60,106 nt of DNA from an uncultured Ruminococcus sp. (GTDB taxonomy: Bacteria > Bacillota > Clostridia > Oscillospirales > CAG-272), in NCBI GenBank assembly GCA_905202255.1, contig CAJKRH010000007.1:1-60106 (forward strand), in the 5' to 3' direction. Positions 50,325 through 60,106 of this stretch are shown piece after piece. Position 1 is the first letter of the stretch, and the number at the start of each line of letters is the position of its first letter. A program made the position numbers and the translations under genes. Below the pieces are notes generated by a model. The model was not told the origin of the DNA, did no database searches, and saw nothing but the letters and a program-made list of their open reading frames with translations.

Positions 50325-52283
50325 GTGAATTGTTTGCAGAAAAACACGGATATGGCACCCGTACTTTTTAGCGGAGGTGTGAATTTTTACGCGTATGACT
50401 ACCTCGGAGCGCACATGACCGAGCGCGGCGGGGAATATACATATACCTTCCGCCTCTGGGCGCCGAATGCAAAAAGCGTTTATCTCGTCGGCGACTTCAA
50501 CTCGTGGAGCGAAAGCGAAAACCCGATGGAGAAGGATGAGGAAAACGGTATCTGGCACTGCGAGATAAAGCGACCCTACAGACTTGATGGAAACAAATAC
50601 AAATATGCCGTCACGGGGGCGGACGGCAGGCTCCGCATGAAGGCGGATCCCTACTGCCTCTACAGCGAAACGCTCGCAAAGAGCGCATCGATAATCTGCG
50701 ATATCGGCGGCTACGAATGGGGCGACGGTGCCTATATGGCAAAGCGCGGCGACATTCTGAAAAAAGGCGCGGAAAAGGGGCATTTTTACCCTGCTCCGAT
50801 GAATATATACGAGCTTCACGCAGGCTCATGGAAAACGCGCGACGGCAGGACGAACGTCGACGGCGACGCGTACCTGAATTACCGCGAGATAGCGGACGAG
50901 CTTGCGCCTTATCTCACCGATATGGGATATACCCATGTTGAGCTGATGCCGATAGCAGAGCATCCCTATGACGGCTCGTGGGGCTATCAGATCTGCGAAT
51001 ATTATGCGCCGACCTCGCGCTTCGGAGAGCCGCAGGATTTTATGTATTTTGTCGATAAGCTACACGAGAGCGGCATCGGCGTGATAATGGACTGGGTTCC
51101 CGCGCATTTTCCGAAAGACGAGCACGGGCTTTCCGACTTTGACGGCACGCGCCTATACGAATATCAGGGCGACGACCGATTTGAGCAGAAAACATGGGGC
51201 ACGAGATGCTTTGATGTCGGCAGACCCGAGGTGCAGTCGTTCCTCGTTTCAAATGCGCTTTTCTGGATGAGAAAATATCATATCGACGGACTGCGCATAG
51301 ACGCAGTGGCTTCCATGCTCTACCTCGACTATGACCGCAAGCCCGGCGAATGGATACCGAACGAACACGGCGGCAACGAATGCCTTGAGGCGATAGCTTT
51401 CTTCAAAAAGCTCAATACGGCGGTTTTCGCGGAATTTCCCGCGGCGCTGATGATAGCCGAGGAATCGACGGCATGGCCGATGATAACAAAGCCCGCGGAT
51501 GTCGGCGGGCTGGGCTTCAATTTCAAATGGAATATGGGCTGGGCAAACGATATGTTCGAATATATGCAGACCGACCCTTATTTCCGCTCGGGAATACATA
51601 ATAAGCTCACCTTCCCGATGATGTATGCTTTCTCCGAAAATTATATACTGCCGGTTTCTCACGACGAGGTCGTTCACGGGAAGAAATCCCTGCTCGACAA
51701 GATGTTCGGCGAATATGAGGACAAGTTCCGCGCGATGCGTGTTTTCATGGCTTATATGATGACGCTTCCGGGCAAGAAGATGCTCTTCATGGGTACGGAA
51801 TACGGTCCTTTCCGCGAATGGGACTATGAAAACGAACTCGAATGGTTCATGCTGAAATATCCGGCTCACCATGCAATGCACGATTATATCCGTGCGCTCA
51901 ATAAATTCTATCTTTCGACGCCCGCGCTCTACGAAATAGACGATTCGTGGGAAGGCTTTGAATGGATAGATGCCGACCTTGCCGCGATGAACCTCATCTC
52001 CTACAGGAGAATCGATACGCGCGGCAGAGGCGTTTATGTCGTTCTTAATTTTGCTCCGGTGGAGTGGGATTACGAGATGCGTGTGAAGCGCCGCGGCGAA
52101 TATGAGGTGATATTCTCCTCCGACGATAAAAAGTACGGCGGGAGCGGCACGGCGGGAGAGGGCGCGACCTACCGCGCATACGGCAAAAAAATAGGTGACA
52201 AAACAGAACAGCTGATAAAAATGAAAATTCCGAGCTACGGTGCTCTGATACTGAAAAGCAAATCTCCGGCAAAGAAAAAATGA
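50325..52283 (+). CDS. glgB: 1,4-alpha-glucan branching enzyme
   Basis: 652 residues. An N-terminal CBM48 (TFRLWAPNAKSVYLVGDFNS) precedes the GH13 barrel: VMDWVPAHF, GLRIDAVASMLYLDY with the nucleophile Asp, MIAEESTAWP with the acid Glu, and VLPVSHDEVVHG-type LPVSHDEVVHGK. It introduces alpha-1,6 branches into glycogen. The start is uncertain: GTG 50325 lies only two bases after AGGG; TTG 50334 or ATG 50352 are alternatives. First gene of the glycogen operon. Confidence 0.95.
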   Translation: MNCLQKNTDMAPVLFSGGVNFYAYDYLGAHMTERGGEYTYTFRLWAPNAKSVYLVGDFNSWSESENPMEKDEENGIWHCEIKRPYRLDGNKYKYAVTGADGRLRMKADPYCLYSETLAKSASIICDIGGYEWGDGAYMAKRGDILKKGAEKGHFYPAPMNIYELHAGSWKTRDGRTNVDGDAYLNYREIADELAPYLTDMGYTHVELMPIAEHPYDGSWGYQICEYYAPTSRFGEPQDFMYFVDKLHESGIGVIMDWVPAHFPKDEHGLSDFDGTRLYEYQGDDRFEQKTWGTRCFDVGRPEVQSFLVSNALFWMRKYHIDGLRIDAVASMLYLDYDRKPGEWIPNEHGGNECLEAIAFFKKLNTAVFAEFPAALMIAEESTAWPMITKPADVGGLGFNFKWNMGWANDMFEYMQTDPYFRSGIHNKLTFPMMYAFSENYILPVSHDEVVHGKKSLLDKMFGEYEDKFRAMRVFMAYMMTLPGKKMLFMGTEYGPFREWDYENELEWFMLKYPAHHAMHDYIRALNKFYLSTPALYEIDDSWEGFEWIDADLAAMNLISYRRIDTRGRGVYVVLNFAPVEWDYEMRVKRRGEYEVIFSSDDKKYGGSGTAGEGATYRAYGKKIGDKTEQLIKMKIPSYGALILKSKSPAKKK

Positions 52284-52322
52284 CTTTAATTTTATGAAAA
52301 TATATTAAGGAGGACTCTTTCT

Positions 52323-53525
52323 ATGTACAGAAAAAAAGAATGCGTGGCAATGCTGCTCGCGGGAGGACAGGGAAGCCGTCTCTACGCGCTTACCGAGAAA
52401 ACGGCAAAACCTGCCGTGCCTTTCGGCGGCAAATACAGAATCATTGATTTTCCCATGTCAAACTGCGTGAACTCGGGGATAGATACCGTCGGCGTACTGA
52501 CCCAGTATCAGCCCCTCGTACTCAATGAATACATCGGCAACGGCCAGCCTTGGGACCTTGACCGCACGCGCGGCGGCGTTATGGTGCTTCCGCCGTATCA
52601 GGGTAAAAAATCCTCCGACTGGTATAAGGGTACGGCAAATGCCATATATCAGAATCTGAATTTCATCGAGAGATACGATGCGGACTATGTTCTCGTGCTT
52701 TCGGGCGACCATATCTACAAGATGAACTACAGCAAGATGCTCGCCGCTCACAAAGCGACGAATGCCGACTGCACGATAGCCGTGCTCGAGGTTCCGATGG
52801 ATCAGGCGAGCCGCTTCGGCATACTGAATACAAATCCCGACGGCACTATATACGAATTTGAAGAGAAGCCGAAGAAGCCGAAGAGCAACAAGGCTTCCAT
52901 GGGTATTTACATTTTCAAAGCCGATGTGCTGAAGAAATATCTGACCGAGGACGATACCGACGAGAAATCGTCAAACGACTTCGGCAAGAATATCATTCCG
53001 AAAATGCTCGGCGACGGCAAGAAGATGTGCGCTTATCTTTTCGAAGGCTACTGGAAGGATGTCGGCACGATAAAGAGCCTCTGGGAGGCGAATATGGATC
53101 TGCTCGGAGATAATCCCGCCTTCGACCTCTATGACAGGTCATGGCGTATTTTCTACCGCCACAGCGCAGAGCCGCCTCAGAAGCTTTATGCCGGCTCGGT
53201 TGTCGAAAATTCGATGATAACCGAGGGATGCAGGATACGCGGCACGGTGAAAGGTTCCGTGCTCTCCGAGGGTGTCATCGTTGAAGAGGGCGCTACCGTC
53301 ATAAACAGCGTAATCATGCGCGGCGCGCATATTTGCAGCGGTGCCACCGTCGAATATTCCATAGTTGACCAGAACAGCGTGATAGGCGAGGGCGCGCATA
53401 TCGGCGCCGAAAACGGAAGCGACGGAATAACCGTTATAGCCGAGGAGCTGAATATAAAGCCGAATGCCGTGATAGGGCGCGGTGAAATGATAGATGACGC
53501 CAATGCGGGCGACTACATAAACTGA
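52323..53525 (+). CDS. glgC: glucose-1-phosphate adenylyltransferase, catalytic subunit
   Basis: 400 residues; AGGAGG upstream. The nucleotidyltransferase start CVAMLLAGGQGSRLYALT, KPAVPFGGKYRIIDF and the metal-binding VLSGDHIYKM are intact. The C-terminal half is a left-handed beta helix (ITEGCRIRGTVKGSVLSEGV). It makes ADP-glucose, the committed step of glycogen synthesis. The regulatory partner GlgD is encoded next. Confidence 0.96.
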   Translation: MYRKKECVAMLLAGGQGSRLYALTEKTAKPAVPFGGKYRIIDFPMSNCVNSGIDTVGVLTQYQPLVLNEYIGNGQPWDLDRTRGGVMVLPPYQGKKSSDWYKGTANAIYQNLNFIERYDADYVLVLSGDHIYKMNYSKMLAAHKATNADCTIAVLEVPMDQASRFGILNTNPDGTIYEFEEKPKKPKSNKASMGIYIFKADVLKKYLTEDDTDEKSSNDFGKNIIPKMLGDGKKMCAYLFEGYWKDVGTIKSLWEANMDLLGDNPAFDLYDRSWRIFYRHSAEPPQKLYAGSVVENSMITEGCRIRGTVKGSVLSEGVIVEEGATVINSVIMRGAHICSGATVEYSIVDQNSVIGEGAHIGAENGSDGITVIAEELNIKPNAVIGRGEMIDDANAGDYIN

Positions 53526-53544
53526 AAGCAGGGAGGATAAGAGC

Positions 53545-54678
53545 ATGAAAACAGCGGGTATAATTTTTTCAAATATACATGACAGCAATATTCCGGAGCT
53601 TACGAGATACCGTACTCTTGCATCGATTCCTTTCGGATGCAGATACCGTCTCGTGGATTTCGCCCTTTCGAATATGGTAAATTCCGATATAAACAATATC
53701 AGCATCATCACCCATTATAATTACCAATCGCTCATGGACCATGTCGGAAGCGGCAAGGACTGGGATCTGGCACGCAGAAGCGGCGGCGTGAAAATTCTTC
53801 CGCCGTATATCACGGCTTATGCCAACAATGTAAATTCGCTCTACAATACGCGCCTTGAAGCGCTCAAGAGCGTAAACTACAGCATATCGAATATAAATGC
53901 CGATTATGTTGCTCTCTCCGATTGCGATGTGATATGCAATATAGACCTTGGCGCCATGATAGCCGACCATGTGGCAAGCGGAGCGGATATAACCATGGCT
54001 GTTCAGCGTATGCACCTCACAAAGGAAAAAGCAAAAGCGAATGTCATAGTCAAATACGACAATACGGGCAGAATAACGGATATGGAGGCTTATCCTACGA
54101 ATTTCGAGGGAGAAGCCGATATAAATCTGAATATCCTCGTCATGTCCGCGGCTTATCTCAAGGAGATAGTCATGGATGCGATAGCGCACAACTATGTCAG
54201 CATGACGCGCGATGTTTTCCTGCGCAATCTCAAGCATCGCAACTACAGGGTATATAAATTTGACGGATATTTCTCCTGCATCTCTTCGATGAGCGATTAT
54301 TTCCGCCACAATATGGAGCTTATCTCCAATGAAGCGGGATACCGCGAGCTTTTCGAGATAGAGAGCCGCCCGATATATACAAAGGTGCGCAACTCCGCGC
54401 CTACATATTACGGTCCGGATGCCAAGGTCAGGGATTCGCTCATTGCCGACGGTTGCCGCATTTACGGCACGGTGGAAAACAGCATTCTTTTCCGCGGGGT
54501 AAAGATAGGCAAAAACGCCGTGGTCAAAAATTCCATCCTTTATCAGGATGTATTCACGGGCGAGAATGTCACGCTCGGCTATATCGTCGCCGACAAGAAT
54601 GTCGTAATCCGCGACGGAGTGACGCTCTCGGGTCATGAGACTCTGCCTTTCTATATAGAAAAGGGCAGAATGGTTTAA
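53545..54678 (+). CDS. glgD: glucose-1-phosphate adenylyltransferase subunit GlgD
   Basis: 377 residues, 20 bases after glgC. The fold is the same, but the loop GGxGxRL is replaced by IIFSNIHDSNIPELT, so it cannot bind nucleotide normally. LASIPFGCRYRLVDFALSNM and the beta helix (IADGCRIYGTVENSILFRG) remain. In Firmicutes GlgD joins GlgC in a heterotetramer and raises its activity. Confidence 0.95.
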   Translation: MKTAGIIFSNIHDSNIPELTRYRTLASIPFGCRYRLVDFALSNMVNSDINNISIITHYNYQSLMDHVGSGKDWDLARRSGGVKILPPYITAYANNVNSLYNTRLEALKSVNYSISNINADYVALSDCDVICNIDLGAMIADHVASGADITMAVQRMHLTKEKAKANVIVKYDNTGRITDMEAYPTNFEGEADINLNILVMSAAYLKEIVMDAIAHNYVSMTRDVFLRNLKHRNYRVYKFDGYFSCISSMSDYFRHNMELISNEAGYRELFEIESRPIYTKVRNSAPTYYGPDAKVRDSLIADGCRIYGTVENSILFRGVKIGKNAVVKNSILYQDVFTGENVTLGYIVADKNVVIRDGVTLSGHETLPFYIEKGRMV

Positions 54679-54696
54679 CTGAGGAGATTTATTTAT

Positions 54697-56130
54697 ATGA
54701 AGAAGATACTTTTTGCGGGGGCGGAGGCTATGCCTTTCGCGGCGACGGGCGGACTCGGCGATGTTATGGGTTCGCTTCCGATAGCGCTGAAAGCTGCCCA
54801 TCCCGACTGGGATATACGCGCCGTTATGCCGCTTTATTCCAAGATAAGCGATGATTACCGCGCCGAGATGAAATTCGAATGCTGGACTACTGTTGCCGTT
54901 TCGTGGCGTCAGCAGTACTGCGGAATATTCTCGCTCGAACGCGGCGGCGTGAAATATTATTTCATAGATAACGAATACTATTTCAAGCGCGATGCGCTCT
55001 ACGGCTTTTTTGACGACGGCGAGAGATTTGCTTTCTTCTCGAACGCGATACTCGCACTCATGGGAATGGTGGACTTCTTTCCCGATGTCTACAGCGCAAA
55101 CGACTGGCAGACGGCGCTTTCCGTCATCCTGCTCAAGCGCAGAAACGGCATGAGCCCGGGTTATTCCGGCGTGAAAGCCGTATATACAATCCACAATATC
55201 GAATATCAGGGCGTATACGGCAGGGAAACGATGGGCGACCTCTTCGGGCTTGATGAGATGGACGCCTCTACCGTTGAATTTGACGGAGCCGTGAACCTTA
55301 CCAAGGGCGCGATACTCTGCGCCGATGCCGTTACCACCGTCAGCCCAAAATATGCCGAGGAAATCCAGACGCCGTTCTTTGCGCATGGGCTTCATGATAT
55401 TCTGCGCGAGCACAGCTTCAAGCTCAGCGGCATAGTAAACGGCATAGATACGGACTTTTACAATCCGAAAACGGATAAGGACTTGAAATTCAATTATTCC
55501 TACCGCGGACTCACGGGAAAAGGGAAGAACAAGGCGGCGCTCCAGGAGGAATACGGACTGCCGGCTTGTCCCGATGTGCCTGTTATAGCGATGGTTTCGC
55601 GGCTTGTCGACCACAAGGGCTTTGACCTTGTGCGCGAGGTGGCATATGAACTGCTTTCGCGCGATATGCAGTTTGTTCTGCTCGGCACGGGCGACTATGA
55701 TACCGAATGCTTCTTCCGCGAATATGCGGCGAGAAGCGGCGGCAAGGCGGGCGTGAAGATAGAGTACAACAGAAAGCTATCCAAGCTCGTATATGCGGGC
55801 GCGGACATGTTCCTCATGCCCTCAAGAAGCGAGCCCTGCGGTCTTGCGCAGATGATAGCTTCACGCTACGGCACCGTGCCGATAGTGCGCGAGGCGGGCG
55901 GTCTCTACGATACGATAAAGCCCTATTACGAGGGCGAGGGCAACGGCTTTACCTTTGCCGCATACAATGCGCGCGATATGCTCAGCGTGATAGACCAGGC
56001 GATAGCCCTCTATCACGATAAGGAGAAGTGGACAGCGCTTGTGAAAAAGGTAATGAAAGTAGATTTTTCATGGAATGTTTCGGCGGAAAAATATGCGGAG
56101 CTTTTTCTCTCGCTTTCTCCGGAAAACTAA
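54697..56130 (+). CDS. glgA: glycogen synthase (ADP-glucose), GT5
   Basis: 477 residues; GAGGAG upstream. N-terminal ADP-glucose loop KILFAGAEAMPFAATGGLGDV (TGGLGDV for the usual KxGGL). The acceptor part contains YTIHNIEYQGVYGRE, and the C-terminal domain MPSRSEPCGLAQMIASRYG. It extends alpha-1,4 chains from ADP-glucose supplied by GlgC/GlgD. Confidence 0.95.
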   Translation: MKKILFAGAEAMPFAATGGLGDVMGSLPIALKAAHPDWDIRAVMPLYSKISDDYRAEMKFECWTTVAVSWRQQYCGIFSLERGGVKYYFIDNEYYFKRDALYGFFDDGERFAFFSNAILALMGMVDFFPDVYSANDWQTALSVILLKRRNGMSPGYSGVKAVYTIHNIEYQGVYGRETMGDLFGLDEMDASTVEFDGAVNLTKGAILCADAVTTVSPKYAEEIQTPFFAHGLHDILREHSFKLSGIVNGIDTDFYNPKTDKDLKFNYSYRGLTGKGKNKAALQEEYGLPACPDVPVIAMVSRLVDHKGFDLVREVAYELLSRDMQFVLLGTGDYDTECFFREYAARSGGKAGVKIEYNRKLSKLVYAGADMFLMPSRSEPCGLAQMIASRYGTVPIVREAGGLYDTIKPYYEGEGNGFTFAAYNARDMLSVIDQAIALYHDKEKWTALVKKVMKVDFSWNVSAEKYAELFLSLSPEN

Positions 56131-56181
56131 TTGAAAATAAAAAGCAAAAAACATTTAACTCAGGGGGAAAACACCGCAATT

Positions 56182-58605
56182 ATGGGAAACACAATCGAAA
56201 AAACAGATGTAAGAGAGGCGCTGGACAGCAAGCTTTCGCGTTATTTCGGCGTCGGAGCCGACGAGGCTACGAAGGCGCAGGTATATAAGGCAGTCATACT
56301 CACTGTCAAGGACATACTGACAAACAAGCGCTCGGCTTACCGCCACGATATGAAGAAGCAGCAGGCAAAGAGAGTTTACTATCTCTGCATGGAGTTTCTG
56401 ATAGGCAGAAGCCTCAAGAATAATCTCGGCAATCTCGGACTCACCTCCGCATATGCCGAGGCACTTTCGGATATGGGCTACAATCTTGAGGATTTTTATG
56501 AGATGGAGCCGGATCCCGGTCTCGGAAACGGAGGACTGGGCAGACTTGCCGCCTGCTTCATGGATTCGCTGGCGACACTCGACTATCCCGCAACGGGATT
56601 TTCACTCTGCTATGAATACGGGCTTTTCAAGCAGAAGATAATCGACGGAAATCAGGTTGAAATGCCCGATGTATGGATGCCCGGCGGCGACGGATGGCTT
56701 GTCCCGAGAACAGACAAGACATTTTCCGTGCGTTTCGGCGGCAGAATAATCGAAAACTGGAACGAGGGTCACTGCACGATAACACATGTGGACTATGACG
56801 AGGTGCAGGCTGTTCCATATGATATGATGATTTCGGGAAGCGACAGCAAGGCTGTCAATAATCTCCGCCTCTGGCGCGCGCACGATATCACCAATTTCAA
56901 TATGAAGCTCTTCACGCAGGGGCAGTATATGCAGGCTGTGGAGCAGAATACGAATGCGGAAACGCTGACAAAGGTGCTCTATCCCTCCGATGACCATATG
57001 GAGGGGAAAATTCTGCGTCTGAGCCAGCAGTATTTCCTTGTTTCCGCTTCGCTTCAGAATATCATCGCGGATCATCTTGCAGTTTACGGCACGCTTGATA
57101 ATTTCGCCGAGAAAACGGCTATCCATATCAACGATACGCATCCCGCACTCTGCATACCCGAGCTTATGCGCATCTTCATGGACACTTATTCTTTCTCATG
57201 GGAGAGGGCGTGGGATGTTGTCACAAAGACGGTTTCGTATACTAATCACACGGTGCTTCCCGAGGCGCTCGAATGCTGGAACGAGGACCTTTTCCGTCTC
57301 CGCCTTCCGAGAATCTATATGATAGTAGCCGAGATCAACCGCAGATACTGCGAAAATCTCTGGAATCTCTATCCCGGCGACTGGGACAGAATTTCACGCA
57401 TGTCGATAGTGGCATCGGGTCAGGTGAGAATGGCAAATCTCAGCGTCGTCGGCTCGCATACCGTAAACGGCGTATCGAAGCTTCATTCCGAGATACTCAA
57501 GCAGACCGTTTTCCACGATTTCTACAAGGCTGACCCGGATAAATTCACAAATGTGACAAACGGTATCGCTCACCGTCGCTGGCTCTGCTATTCCAACCCC
57601 GCGCTCGCGGAGCTGCTTGACGAAATGATCGGCGCGGACTACCGCAAAAATCCGCAGGCGATTTCCGCTTTCGGAAAGTTTGCCGACGATGCCGCAGTGC
57701 TTTCCCGCCTGCGCGATATCAAGCATCGCAATAAGGAGCGCTTCGCCGAGGAATATTTCAAGAAGACAGGCAGAAAGATAGATACGCATTCTATCTTCGA
57801 TGTTCAGGCAAAGCGCATTCACGAATATAAGCGTCAGCTTCTCAACGCGATGAAAGTCATAGAATACTATGCGCTTCTCCGCGAAAATCCGAAGCTCGAT
57901 ATCCCCGCGCAGACATTCTTCTTTGCGGGCAAGGCGGCTCCCGGCTATTACTTTGCCAAGGATATAATCAAGCTCATCTGGAGCATCGGCGAGGAGATAG
58001 AGAAGGACCCTGTTATAAGAGAGAAGATCAGAGTTGTATTCCTCGAGGATTACAATGTCAGCATGGCTGAAATACTCATGCCGGCGACTGATATCAGCGA
58101 GCAGATTTCTCTTGCGGGCAAGGAAGCGAGCGGCACGGGCTGCATGAAATTCATGATAAACGGTGCGCTCACCGTAGGCACGCTCGACGGCGCAAATGTC
58201 GAGATGGCGGATGCCGTAGGCAAGGACAATATCTATATTTTCGGGCTCACTGCAAGCGATGTCGACGAGCTCTGGCGCAGAGGATATTCCTCTATCGATT
58301 ACTATCGCACAAGCGAGAGGATCCGCCGCGTCATGGATATGATTTCGCGCGGCTTCAACGGAAACGATTTCTCGGGAATAGTGAATTACTTCATTTCTTC
58401 GCCGAATATTTCCGACCCGTATATGTGCCTTGCCGATTTCGATTCGTATTTCAACACATATTCCGGTGCCGTATCCGACTATGCGGACAGAAAGGGCTGG
58501 ACTGTGAAGTCGCTCAAAAATATCGCGGGAGCGGGCTATTTCGCCTCCGACCGCAGCATAAAGGAATATGCGGAGAATATCTGGCACATAAAGCCTGTTG
58601 AGTAA
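56182..58605 (+). CDS. glgP: glycogen/maltodextrin phosphorylase
   Basis: 807 residues from ATG 56182; the frame is open from TTG 56131 directly after glgA, and CAGGGGG lies 15 bases before the ATG, further than usual. GLGNGGLGRLAACFMDSLAT and the pyridoxal-phosphate lysine in EASGTGCMKFMINGALTVG identify the GT35 family. It releases glucose-1-phosphate from glycogen, so the operon encodes both synthesis and mobilisation. The long family-specific N-terminal regulatory part of animal enzymes is absent. Confidence 0.94.
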   Translation: MGNTIEKTDVREALDSKLSRYFGVGADEATKAQVYKAVILTVKDILTNKRSAYRHDMKKQQAKRVYYLCMEFLIGRSLKNNLGNLGLTSAYAEALSDMGYNLEDFYEMEPDPGLGNGGLGRLAACFMDSLATLDYPATGFSLCYEYGLFKQKIIDGNQVEMPDVWMPGGDGWLVPRTDKTFSVRFGGRIIENWNEGHCTITHVDYDEVQAVPYDMMISGSDSKAVNNLRLWRAHDITNFNMKLFTQGQYMQAVEQNTNAETLTKVLYPSDDHMEGKILRLSQQYFLVSASLQNIIADHLAVYGTLDNFAEKTAIHINDTHPALCIPELMRIFMDTYSFSWERAWDVVTKTVSYTNHTVLPEALECWNEDLFRLRLPRIYMIVAEINRRYCENLWNLYPGDWDRISRMSIVASGQVRMANLSVVGSHTVNGVSKLHSEILKQTVFHDFYKADPDKFTNVTNGIAHRRWLCYSNPALAELLDEMIGADYRKNPQAISAFGKFADDAAVLSRLRDIKHRNKERFAEEYFKKTGRKIDTHSIFDVQAKRIHEYKRQLLNAMKVIEYYALLRENPKLDIPAQTFFFAGKAAPGYYFAKDIIKLIWSIGEEIEKDPVIREKIRVVFLEDYNVSMAEILMPATDISEQISLAGKEASGTGCMKFMINGALTVGTLDGANVEMADAVGKDNIYIFGLTASDVDELWRRGYSSIDYYRTSERIRRVMDMISRGFNGNDFSGIVNYFISSPNISDPYMCLADFDSYFNTYSGAVSDYADRKGWTVKSLKNIAGAGYFASDRSIKEYAENIWHIKPVE

Positions 58606-58616
58606 TAATAAAAAAT

Positions 58617-58650
58617 GCGGAGGCGGTGATTTGCGCCGCTTCCGCTTTTT
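58617..58650 (+). terminator. rho-independent terminator after glgP
   Basis: GCGGAGGCGG pairs with CCGCTTCCGC and is followed by TTTTT. It ends the glycogen transcript; the next gene may rely on read-through. Confidence 0.8.
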
Positions 58651-58679
58651 GCGATTTTACACATTTTTCGGAGAATTTT

Positions 58680-60106
58680 ATGGCTGAATTTGAATTTCAA
58701 AGTCGGGCGCACGGCATGCAGTCGCTCACGGTGCGCGAGGACGGAGAATGGCGGGAGCAGAGTGCGGGCGCCGTGAAATACGGGCGAAAAATGCGCTTTT
58801 CCGTGAAAACGCCGTTTTCGCTCTGTTCCGCGAGCCTTGAAATATACTGCGACGACACGGGCGAGCGCCGCTTTTTTGATATGTACGCTTCCGGCGAAAA
58901 CGAATTTTCGCTCGAAGCCGATACGGCATCGCTCTGCGCACAGAGCGGCTTATTTTACTATGCCTACCATCTGAATACCGAATACGGGCAGAGGGATTTG
59001 CTTTGCGATTTCGATACGCTCGAGGAGAAGCTGCGCGAGCCGAGAGGAGACGGAAACGATTTCTTTCAGCTTCTTATTTATAAGGAAAGGGAAGCTCTGC
59101 CGAGTTGGTTTTCGGGCGGCGTGATGTATCATATTTTCGTTGACCGCTTCTTTTCCGCAGGAGGTAATCCGGTGAGAGATGACGCGAGAAAAATAGACGA
59201 CTGGGAGCACGGCATGCCCGAATACCCCGCATATCCCGGGGCTTATCTCGAAAATAACGAATTTTTCGGCGGAGACCTGCAGGGTGTTGCGGCGAAGCTT
59301 GACTATATCGCTTCGCTCGGCGTGAACACCGTTTATCTCAGCCCGATTTTTCGCGCGTATTCAAACCACAAGTACGATACGGGCGACTACATGACGGTAG
59401 ACGAAATGTTCGGCGGCGAGGAGGCTTTACGCACGCTTATCTCAGAGGCGGACAGGCGCGGAATACGCATTATCCTCGACGGCGTTTTCAATCATACGGG
59501 AAACGACAGCGTTTATTTCAATGCAAAAGGGCGATATCCCGATGTCGGCGCGTATCAGTCGCCGCTCTCACCGTATTTTCCTTGGTACAGCTTCAAAAAT
59601 TACCCCGACGACTATGAGGCGTGGTGGGGTATAAAGATACTGCCGCGCGTGAAAAGCGACGAGCCTTCATACAGGGAATTTCTCTTCGGCGAGAGTGGAG
59701 TTATCCGCAAATATATGCGCATGGGCATAGGCGGATGGCGGCTCGATGTGGCAGACGAACTATCTGATGATTTCCTCTTGTGCCTTTCCGCCGCCGCAAG
59801 AAGCGAGCGCGACGACGCACTCGTTATCGGCGAGGTCTGGGAGGACGCTTCGAATAAGATTTCGTATTCGAAGCGCAAAAAATATTTCCGCGGCGGCGAG
59901 CTTGACAGCGTGATGAACTACCCGATGAAAAACGCCGTCATAGCCTATATCCGCTACGGAAATGCGGACGCGCTGAAAGCGGAGGCAAAGCGGATATATA
60001 CGCATTATCCGCGCGAGGTGGCAAATTCTCTCATGAACTTTCTCGGTACGCACGACACCGTGCGCGCGCTGACGGCGCTCGGCGGTGCTTCTCCCGATGG
60101 AAAAAG
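58680..60106 (+). CDS. GH13 alpha-glucan hydrolase (neopullulanase/amylase-like), 3' truncated by window
   Basis: 475 codons seen; start ATG 58680 behind CGGAG. An N-terminal beta domain (CBM34-like, about 110 residues) precedes the GH13 barrel. Visible motifs: GVNTVYLSPIFRAYSNHKYD, IILDGVFNHTG (region I), GIGGWRLDVADE (region II with nucleophile Asp), VIGEVWED (region III, acid Glu) and NFLGTHDTVR (region IV). No signal peptide, so it acts on internal glycogen or maltodextrins, in keeping with the operon upstream. Confidence 0.92.
   Translation, partial: MAEFEFQSRAHGMQSLTVREDGEWREQSAGAVKYGRKMRFSVKTPFSLCSASLEIYCDDTGERRFFDMYASGENEFSLEADTASLCAQSGLFYYAYHLNTEYGQRDLLCDFDTLEEKLREPRGDGNDFFQLLIYKEREALPSWFSGGVMYHIFVDRFFSAGGNPVRDDARKIDDWEHGMPEYPAYPGAYLENNEFFGGDLQGVAAKLDYIASLGVNTVYLSPIFRAYSNHKYDTGDYMTVDEMFGGEEALRTLISEADRRGIRIILDGVFNHTGNDSVYFNAKGRYPDVGAYQSPLSPYFPWYSFKNYPDDYEAWWGIKILPRVKSDEPSYREFLFGESGVIRKYMRMGIGGWRLDVADELSDDFLLCLSAAARSERDDALVIGEVWEDASNKISYSKRKKYFRGGELDSVMNYPMKNAVIAYIRYGNADALKAEAKRIYTHYPREVANSLMNFLGTHDTVRALTALGGASPDGK

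Noticed and set aside
53569..55614. 681-codon minus-strand frame opposite glgD and glgA
   Set aside because: Long antisense frames arise from codon bias in these genes; the product is His/Arg/Tyr-rich with no domain, and both sense genes are certain.

Overview
The window looks like a chromosome segment from a Gram-positive, low-to-mid GC anaerobe of the Clostridia, most likely Oscillospiraceae/Ruminococcaceae. The grounds are the murB-whiA-dnaE gene order, the glgB-glgC-glgD-glgA-glgP glycogen operon with paired GlgC and GlgD, GGAGG-type ribosome binding sites, many sigma-A promoters with 17-bp spacers, BspA-like leucine-rich-repeat surface proteins and ATGA translational overlaps. The taxon is inferred from these traits; no rRNA or tRNA gene, CRISPR array or insertion sequence was seen.

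Left part. Positions 1-5186 (minus strand) hold a response regulator / histidine kinase pair followed by an ABC ATPase and a large FtsX-type permease, the layout of peptide-sensing and detoxification modules. Positions 5200-10550 are a gene graveyard: a Crp/Fnr regulator with lost 5' end and a G7 frameshift, joined head to head to a rubredoxin that lacks its first cysteine; an SdpI-like immunity pseudogene with two frameshifts; a 5' fragment of citrate synthase; a frameshifted Ig-like membrane protein; a cytidylate-kinase-like N-terminal stub; and a shrunken excisionase-type HTH gene behind a perfect promoter. An apparently intact operon for a secreted, membrane-anchored protein and a small membrane protein lies among them. 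Positions 10832-16313 hold an SDR-type dehydratase/epimerase divergent from a TetR gene; the TetR gene leads an operon with a solute-binding lipoprotein, a hybrid histidine kinase and an HPt protein.

Middle part. An M3 oligopeptidase, a GNAT acetyltransferase, and a sigma-70-like factor with a long C-terminal extension followed by two ABC half-transporters and a 57-residue protein (16430-24336). Then come two surface proteins: a collagen-like repeat protein with a signal anchor (24491-27154, plus) and a large BspA-like LRR protein followed by a 35-codon ORF (27325-30576, minus).

Positions 30755-40924 form the most unusual block. It encodes an XRE regulator translationally coupled to a transmembrane Thr-rich/LRR receptor-like protein, a zinc-ribbon trypsin-like protease, an SPFH-SHOCT protein, two small membrane proteins, an RCC1-repeat protein with zinc ribbons at both ends, and a zinc-ribbon/TIR/membrane/repeat protein. 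Three of these share N-terminal zinc ribbons, and the RCC1 and TIR proteins share a homologous repeat module, so they plausibly act together as a membrane-associated sensing or defence system. That function is inference.

Right part. The murB-whiA-dnaE operon plus a small membrane protein gene (minus, 41011-46862) is divergent from a Crp-type regulator that leads a nitrate/sulfonate-type ABC transporter (47019-50093). The glycogen operon follows (50246-58605), then a GH13 amylase-type gene cut by the window end.
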